From assembly GCA_947565255.1 (NCBI GenBank), contig CANOFI010000153.1, positions 1 to 5,822 of the forward strand: DNA of 5,822 nucleotides, in the 5' to 3' direction. Positions 1-4,897 of the stretch are shown one piece after another. The translations under genes were made by a program, and so were the position numbers. Origin of the DNA: an uncultured Lachnospiraceae bacterium (GTDB taxonomy: Bacteria > Bacillota > Clostridia > Lachnospirales > Lachnospiraceae). The notes under the pieces are model-generated. The model searched no databases. It had not been told where the DNA came from and saw only the letters and a list, made by a program, of their open reading frames with translations. Numbering within the stretch: position 1 is the first letter of the stretch; the number at the start of each line of letters is the position of its first letter.

Positions 1-59
1 ATGTCTTCTGGATTTAAATTACCGATATGACCAGATTCTTTACCCATACTTGGACGCAT
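1..59 (-). other. Unidentified coding-like fragment at the contig edge
   Basis: Downstream of the break in the cardiolipin synthase sequence, a different minus-strand frame is open from an ATG at 59-57 to the edge. It reads MRPSMGKESGHIGNLNPED and runs off the window. It does not continue the cardiolipin synthase, which would be expected to read on from NASKY into a VYI/VHI-type strand. The fragment is AT-rich (about 31% G+C over positions 1-42, counted by eye). RPSMGK resembles the Walker A start of replicative DnaB helicases (RPSMGKT), but the residues after it do not fit DnaB, so I give it no function. It is too short to be certain that it is coding. Confidence 0.3.
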
Positions 60-984
60 TATTCAGGTTATGGATATATGCGCGTTTACCGATATATACA
101 TTGTCGTTCGGAGTATCTCCGAACGGAATGACAAATCCGGTTTCGTTTGTCTTGTATCTGAGCGATTCTGTTATATATTCACCGCCGTCCTCAGGCACAT
201 CTGAATTTATATTCCACATATCAAGAAACAGACCCGTAAAGCCCGCGACTGCCGTACCCGTCAGCTTATATCCATTATCCTTCCAGTGTCCGAAACGTTC
301 CTTTTCGTTTATATATTCGTCTGCAAGATTTATACCGCCGTTAAATGCCACTGAACCATCAATTACAATAATTTTTCTATGGTCACGGTTATTCTGATGT
401 GTTGAAAACAGCGGCATAAGCGGTGAAAATACCTGACACTTTATCCCATATGCCCTTATTTCCTCGTCATAACGTCTTGGTATTGTCGCAAGACAGCCCA
501 TAGCGTCATACATAAGCCGTACCTCTACGCCTTCGTTTACCTTCTTCTTTAAAATATCAAAAATTTCATTCCACATACGGTCAGCAGAATTTATAATAAA
601 GAACTCCATAAATATGAACTTTTTCGCTTTTAAAAGTTCTTTTTTAATATCTTCAAACATATGGTCGCCAAGCGGATAATACTTAACCGAAGTACCAGAA
701 TATGCAGGCGAACCACCGTATTGTGACAGATACCTTGCAAACGAGCCTTCATTTACTTTCAATACCTTCGCATTCATCTTATCACCTACAGAAACTTCTG
801 CAGCAAGATCTACATTCGGTGCATTTGAATATTCAGACTTTGTAATGATACCGTCTGACTTATAACCAATGTTTAAGATGATCTCATCTTCTTTTACACC
901 GATTACTGTGCCTTCTACAACCTCTCCCGTACGTATTGTTTTCATTGTGGAGTCAATCAGCTCCATGTTAAATTCTTCTGACAT
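40..984 (-). CDS. Chimeric ORF: S1 RNA-binding domain start joined to cardiolipin synthase N-terminal half
   Basis: An in-frame ORF of 314 codons made of two unrelated parts. Residues 1-80 are the start of a clostridial S1-type ribosomal protein: an acidic leader, then an S1 OB-fold from about residue 20 (GEVVEGTVIGVKEDEIILNI, YKSDGIITKSE, GDKMNAKVLKVN). From about residue 82 (ARYLSQYGG, YYPLGDHMFEDI, FIFMEFFII) the protein is a phospholipase D-superfamily cardiolipin synthase, which normally joins phosphatidylglycerol molecules at the membrane. Its first HKD motif is complete (H202, K204, D209, then GGINLADEYIN). The two N-terminal membrane helices and the second HKD motif of normal cardiolipin synthases are absent, so neither half should work as its usual enzyme or ribosomal protein. 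The ATG at 984 is preferred over the TTG at 990 because AGGAGG at 999-994 lies 9 nt upstream. The start overlaps ispH by 17 nt. An assembly join is the likely cause; a real fusion or deletion is possible. Confidence 0.7.
   Translation of the reverse strand: MSEEFNMELIDSTMKTIRTGEVVEGTVIGVKEDEIILNIGYKSDGIITKSEYSNAPNVDLAAEVSVGDKMNAKVLKVNEGSFARYLSQYGGSPAYSGTSVKYYPLGDHMFEDIKKELLKAKKFIFMEFFIINSADRMWNEIFDILKKKVNEGVEVRLMYDAMGCLATIPRRYDEEIRAYGIKCQVFSPLMPLFSTHQNNRDHRKIIVIDGSVAFNGGINLADEYINEKERFGHWKDNGYKLTGTAVAGFTGLFLDMWNINSDVPEDGGEYITESLRYKTNETGFVIPFGDTPNDNVYIGKRAYIHNLNNASKYG
43..744 (-). pseudogene. Cardiolipin synthase fragment (first PLD domain only)
   Basis: This is the part of the chimeric ORF that belongs to cardiolipin synthase, about 233 residues out of the roughly 480-510 usual for the family. 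In order it shows the pre-catalytic ARYLSQYGG segment, FIFMEFFII, the VEVRLMYDAMG strand, STHQNNRDHRK with the first HKD triad, FGHWKDNGYKLTG, LFLDMWNIN and GFVIPFGDTPNDN. It stops at NLNNASKY, where the family continues into the second PLD domain. The following codon is GGG and then TAA, produced by the switch to unrelated sequence. Both ends of the gene are missing, so it is a fragment whether the cause is biological or technical. Confidence 0.7.
738..757 (-). other. Join between S1 and cardiolipin synthase sequence
   Basis: In clostridial S1 proteins KVLKVN is normally followed by (D/E)GEG and a strand such as QVLLSYKR. Here, after KVLKVNEG (G80 at 747-745), the sequence becomes SFARYLSQYGG, which is the pre-catalytic segment of cardiolipin synthase. 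An NEG-like sequence could be shared by both parents, which would explain why the frame is preserved. The boundary can be placed only to within a few codons by eye. Confidence 0.65.
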
Positions 985-1816
985 TGTCAAAAACCTCCTG
1001 TATAATAGTATTTGGGGTGGAAGCCCCTGCGGTAATACCTACATTACGAACGGACTTTAGTTTCTGTAAATCCAAATCACTGAGTGTCTGTATATAGTAA
1101 GTATTTTCACATTCCTTTTTACTGATTTCAAATAGTTTCTGCGTATTTGAACTATGCTTTCCGCCAATCACAATCATTGCGTCGGACTTCTCTGCTAATT
1201 CCGCTGCTTCAGCCTGTCTTTCCTCTGTCGCATTGCAGATCGTATTTAAAACACTTATATCATAACCTTTTTTTGAAATTATTTCAACTAATTCTTGAAA
1301 TTTATTGTAATTAAATGTCGTTTGAGCAACGATACATACGGACTTTTTGTCTAAAATGTGAAATTTTTGTGAATTTTCAACATCTTCAATGACCGTAACG
1401 GGACCGTCCACCCAGCCTTTTGTACCCTCCACCTCGGGATGCGAATTATTTCCGATAATAACAATGTGTTTGCCTTCTTTGCTCTGCTCCTCAACAATTT
1501 TATGAATTTTCTTTACAAACGGACAGGTTGCATCGACGGTTGTAAATCCGGCCTGCTCAATCGCAGAAATAGTCTCTTTCGACACCCCGTGGGAACGGAT
1601 AATCATAATACCGGGCTTTAATGCACAAAGCTGCGACAAATCCTCTACAACACGAACACCTTTCTGCTGCAAATCCGCAACCACCTCTTCGTTGTGAATA
1701 ATGGAGCCATACGTATAAATCGGAACATCTGCCTTTTGAATCTGATTGTACACCGTATCCACAGCGCGCTTTACACCGAAGCAAAAGCCGGCCGTTTTTG
1801 CCAGCGTGACATTCAT
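968..1816 (-). CDS. ispH: 4-hydroxy-3-methylbut-2-enyl diphosphate reductase
   Basis: The last enzyme of the MEP (non-mevalonate) isoprenoid pathway. It reduces HMBPP to IPP and DMAPP in the cytoplasm using a [4Fe-4S] cluster. The 282-residue protein has the family length. The three cluster cysteines are C12 (GFCFGVKRAV), C98 (DATCPFVKKIH) and C194 (NTICNATEERQ). Substrate-binding residues are visible: H41 (GSIIHN), H76 (RSHGV), H126 with E128 (SHPEVEG), the AQTT turn at 164-167, HSSNT at 221-225 and ASTPN near the C-terminus. The ATG at 1816 is chosen because the cysteine motif starts about ten residues in, as in other IspH proteins, and AAGGA lies 9 nt upstream; the longer open frame back to 1903 only shadows cmk. 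It begins 4 nt after the cmk stop and overlaps the S1-type gene by 17 nt. In several clostridia IspH and S1 are one fused protein; here they are separate, in different frames. Confidence 0.96.
   Translation of the reverse strand: MNVTLAKTAGFCFGVKRAVDTVYNQIQKADVPIYTYGSIIHNEEVVADLQQKGVRVVEDLSQLCALKPGIMIIRSHGVSKETISAIEQAGFTTVDATCPFVKKIHKIVEEQSKEGKHIVIIGNNSHPEVEGTKGWVDGPVTVIEDVENSQKFHILDKKSVCIVAQTTFNYNKFQELVEIISKKGYDISVLNTICNATEERQAEAAELAEKSDAMIVIGGKHSSNTQKLFEISKKECENTYYIQTLSDLDLQKLKSVRNVGITAGASTPNTIIQEVFDNVRRI
994..999 (-). promoter_or_regulatory. Ribosome binding site of the S1-type gene, inside ispH
   Basis: The minus strand reads AGGAGG here, 9 nt before the ATG at 984 and only 3 nt before the TTG at 990. 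This spacing decides the start in favour of the ATG. The site lies within the last codons of ispH (QEVFDN), so S1 translation would start while ispH is still being read, suggesting translational coupling. Confidence 0.75.
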
Positions 1817-1820
1817 AACA

Positions 1821-2486
1821 TTATTTCCTTTCCATGAACAGTTGCAGAATATAAGAGACGACCTCCTCGACACCCATATCGGAGGAATCCACCAAAACAG
1901 CATCTTCCGCCTGCCTTAACGGTGAAATTTCCCGCTCCATATCCCGCTTGTCCCTATCAATAATATCGTTCTCTATCTCTTCTATATTACACAAAATGTT
2001 CTTTTCTGTCAACTCCTTAAAGCGTCTCGCGGCTCTTGTTTTTGGGGAAGCAGTCAGATAAACTTTTAAATCCGCATGCGGAAGCACACAGGTACCGATA
2101 TCTCTTCCATCCATTACCACATTTTCCGACTTTGCGAGTTTTTGCTGCAATTCCACTAATTTGCGGCGCACATCACCGTTGGTTGCCACCACGGAAGCCA
2201 GATTTCCCACTTCTTCTGTCCGAAGATACGGCGTTACATTTTCGCCGTTTAGAAAAACCTGCTGTTCTCCATTTTGATACTTAATCGAAATATCCGCATT
2301 TTCGCAAAGCCGGCCCATAGCGCCGGCATCTTCTTTTTTTATATGTTCTGTCACAAAAAAATAAGTCATGGCCCGGTACATGGCCCCGGTATCCACATAA
2401 ATAAATCCCAGCTCTTTTGCTATTTTCTTCGCAATCGTGCTCTTTCCGGCTCCCGCCGGTCCGTCGATTGCAATGCTGTATGTCAT
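1821..2486 (-). CDS. cmk: (d)CMP kinase (cytidylate kinase)
   Basis: Phosphorylates CMP and dCMP with ATP, recycling nucleotides from RNA and phospholipid turnover in the cytoplasm. The 221-residue protein is the normal bacterial length. It opens with a P-loop (GPAGAGKST, residues 9-17), followed by the CMP-binding DTGAMYRA (32-39), the insert domain with TEEVGNLASVVA, then MDGRDIGTCVLP (125-136) and the arginine-rich lid DRDKRDMEREISPL (177-190), all intact. The ATG at 2486 puts the P-loop at the usual position. AGAGG at 2503-2499 is its likely ribosome site, though the 12 nt spacing is long. It is the first gene of a tight cmk-ispH-S1 set; cmk next to the S1 gene is an old arrangement also found in E. 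coli (cmk-rpsA). A -10 box about 30 nt upstream suggests its own promoter. Confidence 0.96.
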   Translation of the reverse strand: MTYSIAIDGPAGAGKSTIAKKIAKELGFIYVDTGAMYRAMTYFFVTEHIKKEDAGAMGRLCENADISIKYQNGEQQVFLNGENVTPYLRTEEVGNLASVVATNGDVRRKLVELQQKLAKSENVVMDGRDIGTCVLPHADLKVYLTASPKTRAARRFKELTEKNILCNIEEIENDIIDRDKRDMEREISPLRQAEDAVLVDSSDMGVEEVVSYILQLFMERK

Positions 2487-2515
2487 AACCGATTCATTCC
2501 TCTCTGATTCTATGT

Positions 2516-2521
2516 ATTATA
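2516..2521 (-). promoter_or_regulatory. cmk: Candidate -10 box of the cmk-ispH-S1 operon
   Basis: The minus strand reads TATAAT, a perfect sigma-A -10 hexamer, ending 29 nt before the cmk ATG, which would give a leader of about 20-25 nt including the AGAGG site. The hexamer 17 nt upstream is AATGAT, a poor -35 match, and there is no TG extension. The -35 region overlaps the repeat in this spacer. Support is moderate, from one hexamer and its position. Confidence 0.5.
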
Positions 2522-2530
2522 ATTTCTTTA

Positions 2531-2634
2531 CGCTAACGATCATTATGTCATGAATCTACGATTCATGACCGCCATTCGCCGCTCGCCGGATGAGTAAACT
2601 CATTCTTCTCGCTAACGCTTATTATATCATGATT
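2531..2634. repeat. Spacer repeat: imperfect 25 bp direct repeats flanking two small hairpins
   Basis: Two copies beginning CGCTAACG (plus strand 2531-2555 and 2610-2634) match at 21 of 25 positions. Between and partly within them lie a perfect 10 bp inverted repeat with a 3 nt loop (GTCATGAATC/GATTCATGAC, 2547-2569), a GC-rich core CGCCATTCGCCGCTCGCCGG (2570-2589), and a second short hairpin ATGAGT-AA-ACTCAT (2590-2603). The second direct copy contains the stop codon of the upstream flavoprotein gene. No T run follows either hairpin on the minus strand, so this is not a standard intrinsic terminator. The architecture resembles dispersed palindromic or MITE-like intergenic repeats, but other copies cannot be seen from this window. 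Confidence 0.6.
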
Positions 2635-3934
2635 CCGGCCCCAGTGCAATGCTGTTTCCGGCCAAATATCCGGTAGACCATGCAATCTGCAGGTTGAATC
2701 CGCCTGTTAAGGCATCCAAATCCAGAACCTCCCCGGCAAAATACAGTCCGCGGCACAGCTTTGATTCCATCGTTGAGGGATTGATTTCTTTCACCGACAC
2801 CCCGCCCTTTGTGACCACAGCCTCTGAAAAGCCCCGCAAGCCTGTTATTGTCAGAGGAAAATGCTTTATCAGCCGCAATAATCCAAGCCGCTCCTCTTTC
2901 GTAACCTCATTTACCTTTTTTTCACCCGGAATTCCGGATAACTGTACGATAACCGGTATTAATTTAGCCGGAAGCAGTCTGCCTAGACTGTTTTTAAACT
3001 GTTTTTTTCCTGCAGTCTCAAAATCACGTAAAAGCCGCTGGTTCAGCATCTCCTCATCCAATGCCGGTTTCAGGTCTATTTCCATATGCATCCGGACGGC
3101 TTCGCCTTTTTTTTCGGCTTTCTGCATCGCCTCCCCCACGACGCTGCTTGCTGTCAAAATAAGCGGTCCACTCACACCGAAATGTGTAAACAACAGTTCG
3201 CCAAAATTTTCATATATTTTCTTTTTATTTTGAAAAAGGGAAGCCATTATGTTGCGAAGCGACAAACCCTGCAGCTCCTTCACAAATGCCTCCTCCACCT
3301 CCAGAGGCACAAGCGACGGGGTCAGAGAAGTTACCTGATGTCCTGCCTCCTCAGCAAAGCGGTATCCGTCCCCGGTAGAGCCGGTAGATGGGTAGGACAG
3401 CCCGCCGGTCGCTACAATAACCTGATCCCCCTTAATATGTTTCTGGTTTTGGAGAAGAATTCCTGTAACAGAGAAAGCGCCCCGGATTCCTTTTGCTGCC
3501 GCCGTTGAATCATCTGCGATTTTGTATGTAACTGACTGCACCTCTGTGTTTAAGTGTGCAATAACCCCACATGTTTTCATTCTGTCAACCAGTGCACGGA
3601 TTACATCGGAAGCATGGTCCGACACCGGAAATACCCGGCGCCCCCGCTCTGTCTTCGTCCTGCAGCCCGTCTGCTCAAAAAATGCAATAACCTGGCTGTT
3701 CGAAAAGCTGTAGAACGCACTGTACAAAAATTTGGCATTCCGGCATACATTCTGGAACAATTCCTCTGTCTCGCATGCATTGGTCAGATTGCATCTGCCT
3801 TTTCCCGTGATATATAGTTTCTTTCCAAACTTTTCGTTTTTTTCAAATATATGCACTTCATTGCCGTTTTCCGCCGCAGCGATTGCCGCAAACATTCCGG
3901 CAGCGCCTCCTCCGACCACCAGTACCTTACTCAT
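2627..3934 (-). CDS. FAD/NAD(P)-dependent oxidoreductase, HI0933/YhiN (BaiN-like) family
   Basis: A soluble flavoprotein of 435 residues, full length for the family. It opens with a Rossmann dinucleotide-binding motif (VVGGGAAGM, GxGxxG at G8, G10, G13) and an acidic strand end (IFEKNEKFGKK, E31), then the family signature YITGKGRCNLTNAC (41-54). The C-terminal half has FTHFGVSGP, AVVTKGGVSVKEI (372-384) and the FAD-contacting GEVLDLDALTGGFNLQ (401-416). The family is often labelled 'aminoacetone oxidase family' or, after one bile-acid-converting member, BaiN. The substrate here cannot be inferred and a bile-acid role should not be assumed. The ATG at 3934 is chosen because the Rossmann motif follows at once and AAAGGA lies 10 nt upstream; the 14-codon extension to 3976 lies inside the regulator. 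It overlaps the upstream regulator gene by 8 nt, indicating co-transcription and coupled translation. Confidence 0.9.
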   Translation of the reverse strand: MSKVLVVGGGAAGMFAAIAAAENGNEVHIFEKNEKFGKKLYITGKGRCNLTNACETEELFQNVCRNAKFLYSAFYSFSNSQVIAFFEQTGCRTKTERGRRVFPVSDHASDVIRALVDRMKTCGVIAHLNTEVQSVTYKIADDSTAAAKGIRGAFSVTGILLQNQKHIKGDQVIVATGGLSYPSTGSTGDGYRFAEEAGHQVTSLTPSLVPLEVEEAFVKELQGLSLRNIMASLFQNKKKIYENFGELLFTHFGVSGPLILTASSVVGEAMQKAEKKGEAVRMHMEIDLKPALDEEMLNQRLLRDFETAGKKQFKNSLGRLLPAKLIPVIVQLSGIPGEKKVNEVTKEERLGLLRLIKHFPLTITGLRGFSEAVVTKGGVSVKEINPSTMESKLCRGLYFAGEVLDLDALTGGFNLQIAWSTGYLAGNSIALGPES

Positions 3935-4835
3935 GGATTTCCAGTCCTTTCTGCGGGTCAAAATAATTGATCTCATCTTTTGAATAAATCTGATACTCCT
4001 CCCAGAGCTGGTCTACCAGCTCCATATTCGTAAGAACCTCCTCCTGGCGCTCCATATACAATGCCATCACCAGGGCATTGATGATACTCAGCGGTGCAAC
4101 AAGGGAATCGACCACAGAGGACAAATCACTTTTTGCCAGCAGATTGCAGGAAGAGTACAGACTCATGGGAGAATATACACTGTCCGTAACTGCAATGATT
4201 TTCGCCTGTCTGCTGTTGGCAAATTCCATTGCCTTCAGTGTGCGCATGGAGTATCTTGGAAAGCTGATGGCAATCAGAACGTCTTTTTTTGTAATGCGCA
4301 TCATCTGTTCAAATATTTCACTGTTGCTTGTACTCTGAAGCAAAATCACCTGCGGACATACCATATGCAGATAAAAGTGCAGACACTGTGCAAGCGGCGC
4401 ACAGTTCCGGATACCGATAATATACACGTGTTCCGCCTGCAGAATATTATCAACAGCCAAATCCAGCGCAGCAAGATCGAGGCTTTCCATCGTATCCTCC
4501 AGCTTGGCGATATCGGACTGCAAAACGGCCTGAATCAGTTCCCCTCTCGTTGATTTTTCTTTTGAAAATGCAATCTTATGCGCAGCCCCCAGTCTTTTTT
4601 TAACCAGCTGCTCCATGGCCCTGTGAAATTGCGGAAAGCCTGAATATCCAAGCCAGGACGCAAACCGTACAACGGTTGATTCGCTGACGCCCGCCTCTTT
4701 TGCAATCTGGGCTGCTGTCAGAAATGCTGCCTTTTCATGATATTTGTTGATATATGCGGCAATCCGTTTCTGTCCCTTGCTCATGGATGGATACTTCCGG
4801 TTTAACACCGTCAGTAAATTTTCCCCTTTGTCCAA
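3927..4835 (-). CDS. MurR/RpiR family transcriptional regulator (HTH plus SIS domain)
   Basis: A DNA-binding regulator that normally senses a phosphorylated sugar or amino sugar through its SIS domain. With the TTG start the protein has 302 residues. The N-terminal HTH_6 domain covers about residues 1-77, with the helix-turn-helix at 37-60 (AAFLTAAQIAKEAGVSESTVVRFA). The SIS domain covers about 120-260, with VYIIGIRNCA (138-146) and the conserved ISFPRYSMRTL (190-200). TTG at 4835 is preferred because GGAGGG lies 7 nt upstream and MDKGENLLTVLNRKYPSMSKG is the usual N-terminus. The ATG at 4850 has no ribosome site, and the ATG at 4895 falls at the far side of the hairpin after oadA. It overlaps the flavoprotein gene by 8 nt, so the two form an operon. 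The effector is unknown: no sugar kinase, isomerase or transporter gene is in view. Confidence 0.9.
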   Translation of the reverse strand: MDKGENLLTVLNRKYPSMSKGQKRIAAYINKYHEKAAFLTAAQIAKEAGVSESTVVRFASWLGYSGFPQFHRAMEQLVKKRLGAAHKIAFSKEKSTRGELIQAVLQSDIAKLEDTMESLDLAALDLAVDNILQAEHVYIIGIRNCAPLAQCLHFYLHMVCPQVILLQSTSNSEIFEQMMRITKKDVLIAISFPRYSMRTLKAMEFANSRQAKIIAVTDSVYSPMSLYSSCNLLAKSDLSSVVDSLVAPLSIINALVMALYMERQEEVLTNMELVDQLWEEYQIYSKDEINYFDPQKGLEIHE

Positions 4836-4842
4836 TACACAT

Positions 4843-4848
4843 CCCTCC
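4843..4848 (-). promoter_or_regulatory. Ribosome binding site selecting a TTG start
   Basis: The minus strand reads GGAGGG, followed by 7 nt and then TTG at 4835-4833. The in-frame ATG at 4850 overlaps this site and has no purine-rich sequence before it. This supports a TTG start and a regulator 20 residues shorter than the longest open frame. Confidence 0.7.
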
Positions 4849-4854
4849 ATTATC

Positions 4855-4887
4855 AAAAGGGGCTGTTGCAGAAACAACCGCCCCTTT
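4855..4887 (-). terminator. Intrinsic terminator or attenuator after oadA
   Basis: An 8 bp stem (AAAGGGGC with GCCCCTTT), one mismatch, then 4 more base pairs (GTTG/CAAC) around a 6 nt loop. On the minus strand it is followed by a T run of four (4858-4855). It begins about 10 nt after the oadA stop, as expected for a terminator of that gene. The T run is short, and the regulator's ribosome site starts only 6 nt further on, so partial readthrough into the regulator is plausible. Confidence 0.7.
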
Positions 4888-4897
4888 GTAAACACGT

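Noticed and set aside
36..56. RPSMGK read as a DnaB helicase Walker A motif
   Set aside because: The next residues (ESGHIGN) lack the TA(F/L) helix of DnaB; six residues are too few to name a family.
50..397. A 115-codon plus-strand open frame at the contig start
   Set aside because: It is antisense to the cardiolipin synthase fragment and crosses the presumed join near 50; no ribosome site or family resemblance.
1817..1903. A 29-codon N-terminal extension of ispH
   Set aside because: It reads the end of cmk in another frame, is tryptophan-rich nonsense (MLFWWIPPIW), and would displace the C12 cluster motif from its conserved position.
2483..2497. A four-codon leader frame (ATG AAT CGG TTA TGA) whose stop overlaps the cmk start
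   Set aside because: The only purine-rich site is 1 nt before its ATG, too close for initiation; probably chance, although stop-start overlap can couple translation.
2547..2569. Perfect 10 bp hairpin considered as an intrinsic terminator of the flavoprotein gene
   Set aside because: The stem is AT-rich and there is no T run after it on either strand; better treated as part of the repeat.
2531..2634. Direct repeats considered as a CRISPR array
   Set aside because: Only two imperfect copies 79 nt apart, the intervening sequence is itself palindromic, and no cas genes are present.
2649..3233. A 194-codon plus-strand open frame, the longest on that strand
   Set aside because: It lies wholly opposite the well-supported flavoprotein gene, has low-complexity Ser/Phe-rich composition typical of antisense reading and no recognisable domain.
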